From NCBI GenBank assembly GCA_039704465.1, contig JASFAU010000011.1:248001-312000 (forward strand): DNA of 64,000 nt. Reading direction: 5' to 3'. The stretch is from Plasmodiophora brassicae (taxonomy: Eukaryota; Endomyxa; Phytomyxea; Plasmodiophorida; Plasmodiophoridae). The notes beneath the pieces were generated by a model. That model was not told where the DNA came from, searched no databases, and saw nothing but the letters and a program-made list of their open reading frames with translations. A program made the translations under genes and the position numbers. Within the stretch, counting starts at the first letter, position 1; each line of letters begins with the position of its first letter. This document shows positions 31,799-42,980 of the stretch, one piece after another.

Positions 31799-32211
31799 AT
31801 GGCGGCCGAACGCGACGTCAAGATGAAGGACGTCCAGGTCGAGATCGAGCGTACCAAGGTAGGCCTCAGGCGTATCGTGTCCGTCCAGCCATAACAGCTG
31901 CGTTGTCGTGTAGGACGTTATGAAGAAGAACATCGAGACAACGCTGGACCGTGGCGACAAGCTAGGCGAACTGGACATGAAGGCTGATAGGTTGGAGTCG
32001 CACGCCAGCGCGTTCAATAAGAAGGCCGGACAGGCCAGGCGAAATTTCTGTACGTCCCGTCGTTGTCATTTGGACTGCTGAATGAGATTGCTGGCGCGCA
32101 GGCTGGCAATCGTATCGCTACACGGCGATGCTGACCCTACTTGTGCTGGGCTTTGTGTTGCTGGTACTCTGGCGCATGGGCGTCTTCAAGGACATTCACC
32201 AGCACTCGTGA
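31799..32211 (+). CDS. R-SNARE (VAMP/brevin type), copy 3
   Basis: Exons 31799..31858, 31914..32049, 32102..32211; 101 residues; introns 55 and 52 nt. DVMKKNIETTLDRGDKLGEL, LESHASAFNKKAGQARR, CWQSYRYT, hydrophobic anchor, tail VFKDIHQHS. The central exon has exactly the same length (136 nt) as in copy 2, 200 bp upstream, showing tandem duplication. Confidence 0.93.
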
Positions 32212-32297
32212 AGATGATCGATTGGCAACGGGTCCTCCTGTTCTGATACACTGGAGCGCGGGGTACCAAATTTGTTTCGAGACTACCGTGTTGCGGT

Positions 32298-33240
32298 TTA
32301 GTGGGTGTCAGCAGCTGGCTGCGACATCTTTGCGAACTTGGTACGTAGAAGAGCGTGCTCCTGTCGAAGACGAGCGTTTTCTTTCTGCGACACCAACAGG
32401 TAAGGACTAGCATCATCGATACGTTGGGAGCGACCGACCGCTAGATTGTCAATCTTCTGCAGTGCGATTGCCTCGTCCCGGTCAGACAACTGCTTCTTGA
32501 GCATGAACTGTTCCAACGCCTCTGCGTTCTTTGCCGTATATGTCAGGTTTTAGACTGAAAGCATACCAGTTGTCACGTCTGACCTTCTGCTTTGCGATCT
32601 CGACCTCGCGAATGCCACTGACGCGGACAACTTCCACCTTGCGTGTCATGTTCTCATCTACTCGGCACGAAAGTCAAAGTGTGGACAATCTTCAGGTTCC
32701 CATGCCGACATTGCTGCTGGAGATACGATATCTCCTTCTCCCTAGCACCGCGCTCCTGAACCAGGACGTTCATTGTCGCAGCGTGTTTCTCGTGCAGCAG
32801 ATCCCGTCTGACTCGAATGGATGACTGAGATGGGATACTCATTAAACTGACCACCCTGGAAGGGATCTCCACTGACCGTTTCAGATTCAACAGCAACGAT
32901 TCGATGGCGCTTCGTCTTCAGGCGTTCAGAAACGAGAGCAGCGGCGCGCTCCTTATCAGCCCTCCTGCATCGCATATCATCGATAATGGCGACGACTGGT
33001 GCCATTTCTTGGACTAGCCGGCCAAGCCGTTGCCCCGTCGCCCGTGCCGAATCGTTTTCCGCAGTGGCCACCTGGGTCACATAGCACCGTTGGCGACCGT
33101 CACGAGCGACGCGTCCGGCGTTGCCCGACCGCATGACGCGCCTCGGCAAGACGCACCCGGCACTCTAGACGTCGCGTTTCCGCTTCCCCGTCCTGTAGCG
33201 CCTTGGACAGCGCGTCAACCATTGCCACGACCCCCATCAT
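32298..33240 (-). CDS. Coiled-coil protein, unknown function
   Basis: Starts MMGVVAMVDALSKALQDGEA at 33240; exon 1 is 33130..33240 followed by a 58-nt intron (33072-33129). Later exons, in order, give RLGRLVQEMAPVVAIIDDMR, RRDLLHEKHAATMNVLVQER, VEVVRVSGIREVEIAKQK and NAEALEQFMLKKQLSDRDEA, ending at 32298. Introns of about 44-58 nt between them are consistent with frame, but the third boundary has alternatives. Nearly the whole protein (about 250 residues) is charged and heptad-like. No family recognised. Confidence 0.6.
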
Positions 33241-33475
33241 CTGGCTGCCGCCCTCCCCTTTGCGCTCTCTGCACTGCTGCAGGTCCGCCCCCCCCTTTTT
33301 GTCGGTTCGTTATTATTCGACGAAGATGAGCGGTAAATGGCGAAGGTGGCGGTGCCCCCCGTAGGTTCGAGTGTTGCAGTGGCAGCTGACCCGCAGCAGG
33401 CTATTTTTATGAACCCTTTTGTATTGAACTGGAGGCGTTGCCTCCTGGTCGTACATATCACGAGAGGGGGTCCCG

Positions 33476-34904
33476 ATGACGGGGTCGGCACCGGCGTCGC
33501 CGTCGGGGCAGGCGCGGCGGCGCTGCTTCAAGGTGGATCTGCACACGCATATCCTGCCAAGGCACCTGCCGAATCTCAGTCGGTGTGCGGCTCTCGGTCG
33601 GGCCTTGTCGCGCGGGCCTGAATTGCGGTCGGTTCGCAGATGAGCGGTACGGGTATGGCGATTTCATCCACATGCAGTACGATTCAACCTGCTGCAAGAC
33701 GGACATGTACAAAGGCCAGCACTTCTTTCGACGCGTTGGATGGATTTGACGCCCACTGGTTCGTGTGTCCGTTCCTGACCGATCGATCTGATCAGGTGGA
33801 GGATACCTGCTTCGACTCTGACGCCAGGCTTCGCGATTGCATGGACGCTGGAGTGGACCTCCAGGTTCTGTCGACGGTTTGCTCAACGTGGCGTCTCTGC
33901 TGCAAATGCATTATAATCCCGGTTTGACAGGTTCCCGTTATGTTTTCGTATTGGGCGAAACCGGATGACGCTCTCGACCTGTGCCAACTTCTCAACAATG
34001 ACCTGCACCAGACGGTCAAGGCTCGACCGGATCGGTATGTCGGCCTCGGGACGGTCCCGCTGCAGGCCCCCGACTTGGCAATCGCCGAGTTACGACGCTG
34101 TGTGAAAGAACTGGGATTCGCCGGCGTCCAGATCGGGACGAACGTCAATGGTCTGAACCTCGGCGACCCGTCGTTGTTCCCGTTCTTCCAGGAAGGTTGT
34201 TGTCGGCGCTGATTTGACAAGTGCCTCGGGGCTGACGTTAATAAGCACAGTTGCCAACCTGTCGGCGTGCGTGTTTGTGCATCCATGGGACATGGCCGGC
34301 GAATCGTCCATGCAAAAGTACTGGCTGCCGTGGCTGGTTGGGATGCCTGCCGAATCCAGTCGTGCCATCTGCTCGATGGTATTCGGCGGTGTGTTCGAAC
34401 GAATCCCGGGCCTGCGCGTGGCATTTGCACATGGTGGCGGATCGTTCCCGTAAGGCTCAGCAGTCTGCCTTGTGACGTGCCGATTTATGGTTCCGCCAGT
34501 GGCACCATTGGGAGGATCGAGCATGCGTTTCATGTTCGTCCTGATCTGTGCGCGGTGGACACCCACGTGAGCCCGAGATCTCAGCTGGGGCGGTTCTGGG
34601 TCGACTCCCTGGTCCACGACCCGTCGCAGCTCCAAGCAGTTGTCGACCTGTTTGGCGAGGACAAGGTAACCGGGCGTCACTGGTCGAAGGGACACGTCCT
34701 GACCGAGTCTATTCCCAGGTCGCCCTAGGGACGGATTACCCGTTCCCTTTAGGTGAAGCGCGACCCGGTCATCTCATTGAATCGCAGCAGCACTGGACGT
34801 CCGAGAGGAAGGCCCGCCTGCTATACCAGAACGCCCTTGAATTCCTTGGCCTTCCGCCAACCTACTTCGACACACGAGTCCGACATACACTCAACCCTTA
34901 TTGA
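33476..34904 (+). CDS. ACMSD: 2-amino-3-carboxymuconate-6-semialdehyde decarboxylase
   Basis: Exons 33476..33578, 33640..33734, 33796..33876, 33931..34195, 34251..34449, 34500..34665, 34719..34904; 364 residues, introns 50-61 nt, all frames closing. Amidohydrolase-fold zinc enzyme: VDLHTHILP (metal HxH), MFSYWAKPDDALDLCQLLN, GLGTVPLQAPDLAI, FAGVQIGTNVNG, FVHPWDM (catalytic/metal His), YWLPWLVGMPAE, FAHGGGSFP and LGTDYPFPLGE (metal Asp). It decarboxylates ACMS in tryptophan-kynurenine breakdown, diverting carbon from quinolinate/NAD synthesis. The protein covers the family's full length (about 336 in humans) with an N-terminal extension. Confidence 0.93.
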
Positions 34905-35136
34905 GCATTGCTTACATATCTACGCCTGCATGTTCTGTGTGTACTCGCCAACGGCATTGCACGCAGCGCCAACGCTTCGACGAAAGCAGGGAGGGTCGTC
35001 TTGTTTAACGGCAGTGGGTGGTGTCTGCTGTCCCTAGTACTCACAGGCGGTTCGCAGTCTAGTACACGACCCGCTGGCCGTACTAAACGTTTGGATCGGT
35101 TCCCGATCGTTCGGTTCGCCTCAACAGAACAGAGCA

Positions 35137-36702
35137 ATGGGGTCGGGCTCCGGGCGCTCACTGATTAGGGAGGCCATGGTCGCCAGCGCGATCGTGACGT
35201 CGGTCTGGTTCGCATCCATCGCGCGTCTGGGTGCCGACGCGCTGCTCGTATTTCCTTCCGCTGGGCACCCGTTGAAGGCGTTGACGTTCCAAGCGCCGAC
35301 AATGTCGACGTTCATCGGCCCGCAACTCGGCGACGCGTCCATCTCCCGATCCGGCCCCGTCGTCCTGTTGGACGGCGACATGTGCAACCCTACAGGCGTA
35401 TCAGCACCGGGTGCCATCATTCTGACGACCGCCGCCGCAGTCGCCAATGCCGCCTGCTCGCTTGAGGTACAGTACCTTGCGTTGCTTCCATCGGGCGCTG
35501 CCGCCGTCATCGGTACGTCGGGGCGCCCTCCCGCGAGCCATCTTGGGAGACGCTGACGGAGTCGATCGCGTATAGCACCCAGCCTGGACACAGTGCCGAA
35601 CGTGTGGATGTACGCCCAGGACGGCACGCATGGCGCCCGCACACGACACCAGCCCATGCTCTTCGTGAACATCGGGGTCGACGCCGACCAGTACGACGCG
35701 TTGACCCGGTTCGCGATCGGCCAGAACGCCACCGTGGCACCCGACGTCAACGCCTGGCAGGACACGCTGTCCTCCTGGTACTACCAGCTGTTCGTCCGCA
35801 TCCTGCCCAGCGCCGTCCTGATCGGTTCCGGCGTGGCCGCCGCGATCTACCTCGTCGGGCACATGCGGATCCTCGCTCAGGCGTACGAGGGGTCGGTCCC
35901 GAGCAATTGCCGGTCCTCGGGACGGTACGCGACGTTCGTCCGGCAATCGGTCGGGGTGCCACACGTCGTCCTGACCATCGAGGCGACGACGTCGACGCTG
36001 TGTGGGGTCGTCCTGGCGATCGGCGGGTTCTGTAGCACAGCGAACCTCCAGCAGCCTGTGGTGCTGTACTTTGGTGCCCTGATGACCGGCTGGAGTTTCG
36101 CCTCCTCGGTGCTGGCGGCGCATCGCTGGACGGCCAGCGTGACCGACGTTATGCCGTTCCAGGACGTATCGTGGTTGACGCGCGTCGTTCGTGGCGATTA
36201 CCGCCTGGCGTCGATCCTGCTGGTCGTCCTGCCGATCCTGTGCGAAACGGCGTCGAGCACGGCGTACTCGATGTACGTCCTATCGCCGTTGGTCGAGGCG
36301 GGCGTGTCGCTGATGCTGTTCATCCTCCAGCTGGCCGTCGGGCTGAACGTTCTCACAAGCGTCCTGCGGTACTACCTATTGGCCAACGACGTCCAGCGCC
36401 AGACGGCGGTGGCGATAGGGAATCCGCAAACCGCGTTCAAGACGGTTCTGGCGCGTTTGGGCCGCTGTGCCCTGGGCATGTCACTGTCCATGGTCCTCGT
36501 ATGCTGCGGCACGCTTCTCATGGGGGCCTCCCACAAGTTCCTGTTCAGCCCGTCGGGCTGGACGTTATCGTTCTCGCTCTCGTACGCTGGCCGAGCGCTG
36601 GACACCGCCTTCCGGGTCGCCATGTTCAGGCCACGATCGGCACGACGCGTCGTCAGTTCCAACTCGGCGGCCCCGAACGCGACTCCGGCGCGTTCTAAAT
36701 GA
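35137..36702 (+). CDS. Seven-pass membrane protein with N-terminal ectodomain
   Basis: Exons 35137..35512 and 35576..36702; 500 residues; intron 63 nt. An N-terminal hydrophobic stretch (VASAIVTSVWFASIARLGA) can act as signal peptide, though the exact start (35137 or 35176) is uncertain. The next 180 residues look like a compact secreted domain with PVVLLDGDMC and MLFVNIGVDA. Seven hydrophobic segments follow, beginning with LPSAVLIGSGVAAAIYLV and ending near WTLSFSLSYAGRAL. The tail is Ser/Ala/Arg-rich. The architecture suits a receptor; no known GPCR family signature is visible. Confidence 0.7.
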
Positions 36703-36754
36703 ACAGAGAGAGAGCGGCGGCCTACCTGCCTATACGTGTTTATGTTGTTCGGTG

Positions 36755-37033
36755 TCACCAGTCGTACCTGTCGTCCCCATGGTCGACATGATCCCGGATG
36801 GCTTCGTTCAGAGCGAGGTTCTCGCGAAGTTGGTCGACGGCCCGACGGTGACGTCGGAATGGATCGTCGACCACGTCGACGTTGCCGGCATGTGTTCTGC
36901 AGATCGGATCGCTGTCGTCGCCGTCCTGGACGCAGTGAGCGTGCCCGGTAGGCGACCACGCGTCGTCCTCCCGATCAATCACCTGCGCCATCGCAATCGC
37001 CATGACGATGCCCAGCAGTACGACGACTCGCAT
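36755..37033 (-). CDS. Small secreted protein
   Basis: 92 residues from ATG 37033. Clear signal peptide (MRVVVLLGIVMAIAMAQ) followed by a short acidic, His/Asp-rich mature protein with two cysteines (HCVQDGDDSDPIC), which could form one disulphide. No domain recognised. An overlapping plus-strand open frame exists but has no such signal. Secreted effectors and surface peptides can look like this, but function is unknown. Confidence 0.55.
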   Translation of the reverse strand: MRVVVLLGIVMAIAMAQVIDREDDAWSPTGHAHCVQDGDDSDPICRTHAGNVDVVDDPFRRHRRAVDQLRENLALNEAIRDHVDHGDDRYDW

Positions 37034-37181
37034 CACCAGTTAGATTTGTGCAATGTGGCCAGTCGGTCGATGATTCATGACGGGGCGTTCGTTGACTCAT
37101 GGCTACCCGAGGAGTGGCCCGTATGACGTTGTGTATTAGGACGCGGTTAAGATACATGGGTAGGCGCTCGCCGGGGAGAAG

Positions 37182-38267
37182 TTACTGGAAGACCTGTCCC
37201 GTGAACGTAATGGTGACGGGGATGCGGTTGCCGCCACAGAACTGCCCGCCCATGGCCTGAAACAGGGGCCAGGACACATCGGCGCTGCCCCCGTTGATGT
37301 CGAGGACGACGGCCTGGACAGCGGCGCCGGTCGGCCCCGCCACCGTTGCGACCTTGTAGCAGTTGTCGGCGCTGCCCGTGCTGACGACCATGTAGTTGAA
37401 CGCCTGCTGCGCCCGCGACAGACGGCCCAGGTCGTTCCCGGCGCATCCCAGCCCGTTCTGGGCGAACGACGCCAGCGAGTAATGGGTGTCGCAGGCGATG
37501 CAGTTGGAGGAGTTCGGGTCGCATTGCGACTGGCCGCTGTTCAGCGGCGATAGGGTTTGCCCCGCCGGCAACGACAGCGGGATGCTGCCGGGCGTGTCTT
37601 GCCCACCCGTTCCTGGTGTCGGCGCAGGGCCATTGTTTGGCGCCGGCGTGTTCCCATTGGTCGGCAACGGCGTCACAACACCCGGCGCTGGCGCTGGCGT
37701 TCCACCATTGGCTGGTACGGGCACTCCACCATTGGCTGGTGCGGGCGTTCCACCATTGGCTGGTGCAGGTGTTGCACCATTGGCGGCGGATGCTGGCGCT
37801 CCTCCAGAATTACCAGGTGTTGGCGCTCCACCGTTACCTGGAGCTGGCGCTCCCGCATTGCCTGGCGCTGGTGTTCCACCACTGGCTGGTGTTGGTGCTC
37901 CATCATGCGGTGGTGCAGGCGCACCAGCGGTGGAAGGTGCGGCGTTGCCTCCATGCGAAGGGCCATCGTTGCAGCAATTGTCGGGTTCCGCGCCGCCACC
38001 GTTAGACGCACCTGCAGCGTGTCGATCGCCACTGCCAGGGGCAGATCCCCCCGATGGTGACGCGTTCGGGTCGGCGCCAGGAACATAGTATGGCGCATGC
38101 TGGACGGGTCGCGTGCGAGGCATGATTGGCATCGGCGGGTACTGGTGATGCCCGTGGCCGTGCCTGCCTCCGGCCGCGTCTCGGCATATCTCCGGCGTGC
38201 CTTGGACGCGAATCGCTAGCAATACCACGAGGAGCGCGCCTAGCCCGCGCACCACCATCGTCATCAT
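37182..38267 (-). CDS. Secreted Pro/Gly/Ala-repeat protein with expansin-like C-terminal domain
   Basis: Single exon, 361 residues from ATG 38267. Signal peptide ([20 protein letters not shown]), a His/Pro stretch, then about 15 repeats of the type APANGGTP / APGNGGAP (residues about 105-225), then a cysteine-bearing C-terminal domain. That domain starts at [16 protein letters not shown] and includes [20 protein letters not shown], which resembles the double-psi beta-barrel of expansins and RlpA-like proteins. Such domains loosen or bind polysaccharide. The assignment to expansin-like is by motif style only; the catalytic His-Phe-Asp pattern is not obvious. Confidence 0.7.
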   Translation of the reverse strand: MMTMVVRGLGALLVVLLAIRVQGTPEICRDAAGGRHGHGHHQYPPMPIMPRTRPVQHAPYYVPGADPNASPSGGSAPGSGDRHAAGASNGGGAEPDNCCNDGPSHGGNAAPSTAGAPAPPHDGAPTPASGGTPAPGNAGAPAPGNGGAPTPGNSGGAPASAANGATPAPANGGTPAPANGGVPVPANGGTPAPAPGVVTPLPTNGNTPAPNNGPAPTPGTGGQDTPGSIPLSLPAGQTLSPLNSGQSQCDPNSSNCIACDTHYSLASFAQNGLGCAGNDLGRLSRAQQAFNYMVVSTGSADNCYKVATVAGPTGAAVQAVVLDINGGSADVSWPLFQAMGGQFCGGNRIPVTITFTGQVFQ

Positions 38268-38548
38268 AGCGATGTTGGGCCGGTTTGAATGTTAACTTAT
38301 ATGACCCGAGCGACGATGTCGCGTGACCGTTTCCCCCACAGGGGTGCATGAGTCAAACGGGTGAAACAGGACGCTGACTCACTGGGTCACATTAAGGCCG
38401 CCGGATGGGGCCCGCGCCCTGGAGTCCCTGGGCAAGTGCAACGACGACCCTGGGACCGCAGCGCAGCCGGTGCACGTCATTCGGACGGTCAGCAGGAAGC
38501 CAGCAAATGTAGTGGTTAATATAGGGTAGGGATCCAGGGCGACGCTTC

Positions 38549-40494
38549 TCATGCCGGCAATGCGATGCGGCTGCGCTTCATGATTCGCAGTGGGTGCGCC
38601 TCGGTTGTGAACACGAACTGGTCCAGGGGGATCAGGGTCGGCGGGGAGAACAGCAGCAGTAGGTACTTGAATGTCTCGGCGATCAGGAAACTCTCCATGT
38701 TGTCCATCTGAGGGGCGCTGGGGACGGTGACGTCTTGGATGGCGGCGTACGCTACATCAGTTCTGCAGTGCTGCTCGATGGCCTGGAAGATCTTCCAACC
38801 CTGTTCACGGTACTGTGGGTCCTTCGTGACGCGCCACATAATGAAGAGCGACTCGACGGTCTCAGGTCGAAGCAGGTAGCGCCTGTCCTGGGAGACGCGA
38901 GCGTTGTTGCTGCGGTCAAACTCGATGTACTCTGCGGGAAGCCCTGACGGGTTCATCGTGTACATGGAGACGCAAGTCGCTGTCAGCTTTGCTGCAAGAT
39001 CCATGTGTCGTTTCTTTCGCGACAGAAGCTCCGGGACCCGGTTGTCTTCGCCGTACTTTGCTCCAAGAGCAAGCATCCCGGGGACGAAACACGCCAGATG
39101 CTCCATCCGGTCACTGACCATGCCGTTGTCCCTCTGTACGAGTCGAGCACGTTCAGTGTTCGTGACCGGGTCAACCCACTCGATGACAAGCCGATCAACC
39201 ATGCCATCAATGGCCTCGATGTACATGGGCAGCACCGTGGCGAACGACCGCTCGCTCATGATGTACAGTTTCAGGAGGTACTCGTAATACGAATCTGCCA
39301 TCGCACCCATTGTCAGCTGGTCGTTTGCCGGTCGTCCTACAAATCGCCGTCAGGGACACAGTACAGGCGTTTTGACGGGGACACGTCACCGGAATGAACG
39401 TCAAAGAGCGTCGGAAGGAGACCGCCATCCGTCCTGGAGTTGATGACATTGTACACATTGATCGCAGCGCTCATGTACCGAGAATCCCCCGTGACATGCG
39501 ACAGATGACTGAACTCCAACTGCAGGGTGCCGAACTCGCTGAGGACCACGGATGACCCCGACCATCCGGTCATATGCGAGCCAGACACCAGATCCACCTT
39601 CGTGGCCGGTAGCCCAGACACGGTCTTGAACGCAGGCAGTAGCCCGTCTCCTACTTGACGCGCCTTCTCAACAAACCTGAGTGCAACGTCAGCGCGACTG
39701 GTAGCGCAAAGCGTATCAATATCGCAGGGTACATGTAATCCCCAGAGAGCTCATAGGCGGACAGCAGGCCGCCGAGGATTCGGATGCCGGTTTCAAATAC
39801 CGAAACTGGGACTGCCTTCCGGAATTCGAACGTCGACACATAGTCGCGCGCCTCATTGAACTGGTCCATCAGGCCTGCCAGGTGCAGCGTCCCGAGAGAG
39901 TCGACAATCGACCAGGCCAGGCCGCCCCAGTTGTCCGAATACGAGCGCGATAGCGGGAGAATCTCATCATGGCCGAACGCGATCGTCTTATACCCATTCC
40001 AAGCGTGGGCAATTGCATCTCGCACAGCGGCGCGCCTCTGCACCGGGTCTGTCACTTTCGATAGGTCGGCCTTCTTGTCTTCGGCAGGCGCTGCACCTTT
40101 GTCGCCTCGACGTGCAGCGGGACGAGCGTCCGGTACGACCGGGTCCGGCTGTCGGACCACCGGTATCGCCTTTTCTACAACCTTTGGTTTCGGGATGACC
40201 GGCTCCTCACCAACGGATCCCTCGACAGGATCCGGGGCGGGTTCAGCAACATCCTGCGATGGCAACCCATCGGTACAAACCAAGTCACACACCACCACGA
40301 CGACGTACGATTTGCCCGACGGCAGTCGGTCGCTGTCCGGCGTTGGACAACGCGACGACGGCGTAGGCGCTGACGAGGAAGAACAGGACAATGGCGACGG
40401 TCCCGACCAGCAGCCTGACGTCGTACCTGGCCAGCCACTTCTGCGCCTGGCGGACCGGCCGGGACACGACCGGGTGGTGACGGGCGGCCAGCAT
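38549..40494 (-). CDS. Class I alpha-1,2-mannosidase (GH47), type II membrane protein
   Basis: complement(38549..39316, 39385..39676, 39733..40253, 40309..40494), 588 residues; introns 68, 56 and 55 nt. Short cytosolic N-terminus, one anchor (VGTVAIVLFFLVSAYAVVAL, about 30-50), a variable stem, then the GH47 domain: AWNGYKTIAFGHDEILP, GGLAWSIVDSLGTLHLAG, FETGIRILGGLLSAYELSGD, LSEFGTLQLEFSHLS, GAMADSYYEYLLK, LRPETVESLF and the Ca-binding FVFTTEAHP. Trims mannose from N-glycans in the ER or Golgi. The chosen start is the first ATG; the frame stays open a little upstream. Confidence 0.92.
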
Positions 40495-40545
40495 CACCGC
40501 CGCCCCGACCGATTCCCAAATGACCGGCAGACGCGCCGCTCCCAC

Positions 40546-40891
40546 CCACGGGGTCGTCCGTCGCCCCAGTCAGGGTCTGTCTGTTGTCTGCCGCTCTCCC
40601 ACAGGCGCACACTGGCGCACGTCTATTTTTACGCGGCCCGTGTCATCAGTACTGATCACGGATATCACTGATATCACTGCTCTGCTGCCACGCCCGACAT
40701 TGCAGCACAGTCACGAACTTGTGATGGCTGCCCGACGGAGGCGCAGATACGGTGGGACGGCAGGGGTGCCTGACCCGAGTCATGACAAGTGACGGGGTCA
40801 CGAGCGGAGGGAGTCAACTGGGGTCGGTTGGCAGTGCGAACGGGGCGGGGCGACCAATTTGATAATCGCTCTGTAGCGGCGACGGCGACGG
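40546..40891. other. Divergent intergenic region
   Basis: Promoter space between the mannosidase (minus) and a secreted protein gene (plus). Contains a direct repeat GATATCACT at 40661-40675; nothing else stands out. Confidence 0.4.
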
Positions 40892-42028
40892 ATGCGGGCG
40901 CGGGCGGTCCATGTCCTGATGGTGTGCATGGCTGTGGGCGCGCAGGCCGCCATTAACATTGCGATCAATGAGAGGGATAGTGATAGCGGTGCGCACGGTT
41001 CCAAGCACAGCAAACATTCGTCGTCGAGCTCGTGGTACCCCCCGTCTAAACCGGCACAGGTTCGCATATGCCACCAGGACGACAATGGGGCCAAACGCAC
41101 CATGGAGGTCAGCAACGACCTGCTGCCGATCTACCTTCAGCATGGCGGCAAGCTCGGCGCCTGCCAGACCGAACCGCCTACGACTGCTCCAGCGCCTACA
41201 GCAGCGCCAGCAGCATCCAAGGTCCAGTTCTGCCTGGCGTCTCACAACGCAACGATAGAGGTCGACCCGAGCGAACTGAACAAGCTGCTGCCTCTTGGAA
41301 GCGCCGGCCAGTGCTCTGGATCTACCAGCCAGGCCTCAGGCGCCGTCGTACCAATGTGCTTTCGAGAGTCATCGATGCCGCTGAAGGTCCCTCTGGACGA
41401 GGTCACGTCGTTCCTCGGCAAAGGTGCCGTTATTGGCGATTGCCCTCCATCACCTTCGGTATCCCATCAATACGATGCGAGGTACACGCAGAGACCACCG
41501 AGGTCCACGAACGAACGCGGCGGGTACATGGACCCCAACATCCCGGGACCCACGAATTCGTCGTCGACAGCTGGTCCAGCGACCACAGCCCCAGCTGCAA
41601 CGATGGCTCCGGTTACGCCGGCACCTTCGTCGTCGACAGCGGCCCCGGCGACATCAGCGCCAACAACGGCATCATCGGTGGCACCTGTGGCACCAGCGCC
41701 GACAACGGCATCGTCGGTGGCACCTGCGACACCAGCGCCAACAACGGCACCGTCGGTGGCACCTGCGACACCAGCGCCAACGTCGGTGGTTACCGTGGCG
41801 CCAGTTGTCGACCCCGATCCGTCGAGCTCGACAGTGTTGGATCCGCCCGTGGCGCCTCGCAACGCCTACCCGATGCCGCCGACGAGGTACCCTGCGAGCG
41901 CGGGTCGATACAACGATGACAAGTACCCGATGCCTTCCCTGCATGGCTACGTGGACGTGCACGGGTACCAGACTCAGGCCGCTCCAACGGATGCTAAGCC
42001 GTCGTTGCGGCCGATCGTCGCTCCATGA
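40892..42028 (+). CDS. Secreted protein with three cysteine modules and a Ser/Thr/Pro-rich tail
   Basis: Single exon, 378 residues. Signal peptide MRARAVHVLMVCMAVGAQAA. Three repeats of about 35 residues between two cysteines: VRICHQDDNGAKRTMEV to HGGKLGACQ; VQFCLASHNATIEV to LGSAGQC; VPMCFRESSMPLKV to GKGAVIGDC. The first keeps the CH...HG..G.C pattern of a small module known from bacterial and algal secreted proteins (CH-x-PPG ... HL-x-HGD-x2-G-x-C); the other two have lost the histidines. The tail has APTTASSVAPATP repeats, likely O-glycosylated. Probably a surface protein. Confidence 0.75.
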   Translation: MRARAVHVLMVCMAVGAQAAINIAINERDSDSGAHGSKHSKHSSSSSWYPPSKPAQVRICHQDDNGAKRTMEVSNDLLPIYLQHGGKLGACQTEPPTTAPAPTAAPAASKVQFCLASHNATIEVDPSELNKLLPLGSAGQCSGSTSQASGAVVPMCFRESSMPLKVPLDEVTSFLGKGAVIGDCPPSPSVSHQYDARYTQRPPRSTNERGGYMDPNIPGPTNSSSTAGPATTAPAATMAPVTPAPSSSTAAPATSAPTTASSVAPVAPAPTTASSVAPATPAPTTAPSVAPATPAPTSVVTVAPVVDPDPSSSTVLDPPVAPRNAYPMPPTRYPASAGRYNDDKYPMPSLHGYVDVHGYQTQAAPTDAKPSLRPIVAP

Positions 42029-42384
42029 CCACGTGTCCATTCTTAAACACGCTGGTGTTAACTTACCCCTGTGAACGCGTTATCGCCTAGAGAGGTTACT
42101 TATCCGCATGGCCCTTCCGATTGGGGCCACTTGCCGGACAGACAACTTGGCCAGGGTGAGTCATGTGGGGAATCCTGGAGACCGATGATGTGCGATTCCT
42201 GCCCCCCGTGTTGACTCCCCAAGGACGCGGTCAGTCGTCATGACGCACGGCTGCGTTGACTCACATGCCCAGCGAGATTCCCAACAAGTCGTGGGATCCC
42301 CTGACCCTGAATCCCATAGTATATATCGGACAGGAACTGTGACACCGGGGACGCCACACCGAACGCACGACATCCTTCCATACG
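42029..42384. other. Intergenic between two cysteine-module genes
   Basis: Holds a TATA-like TAGTATATAT at 42317-42326. Nothing else supported. Confidence 0.4.
42317..42326 (+). promoter_or_regulatory. TATA-like element before the gene at 42385
   Basis: TAGTATATAT about 60 bp upstream of the ATG. Confidence 0.3.
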
Positions 42385-42947
42385 ATGCCCTCCAACGCAC
42401 TCGTCGCCCTACTGGCCATCCTCGCCGTCGCTCTAGTGGCCGGTCAGACGTACGGCAACAAAGGCGCCAACATCGACACCGGCTACGCCAAGGATACGCC
42501 CTCGAAGGAGTCTGCATCGAAACCATCCAAAGCGCCTGCTCCGAAACCGTCGAAGGCGCCCAAGGTGAAGGCAACGCCAGATCCGACCACGAAGGAGACC
42601 CCAGATCCGACCACGAAGGCGACGCCGGCGCCGACGACACCGGAAGCGCCCACGATGGAGCTCTGCCTGCCCGGTGTCAGGATGACGGTGCGGGTGCCGG
42701 TGGCGGACGCGGTGACGATGCTGCAGAACGGTGCCACGCCCGGGAAGTGCCAGGCGACGGTCGCGCCGACGCCCCAGCCGACGCCAGCGCCGACCCCAGC
42801 GCCGACGCCCCAGCCGACACCGCAACCGACACCGCAGCCGACGCCGGCGCCGACGCCAGCGCCGACGTTACCGCCGCGCCCACAGCCGATCATCATCCAG
42901 AGGGATCCAGAGTGCACGCCCGCCCCGGAGGAATGCGACAGCGACGA

Positions 42948-42980
<33 letters not shown>

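Noticed and set aside
37680..37900. Regular 30-bp repeats that might suggest a CRISPR-like array
   Set aside because: They are in frame and encode [12 protein letters not shown] repeats of a secreted protein; no unique spacers.
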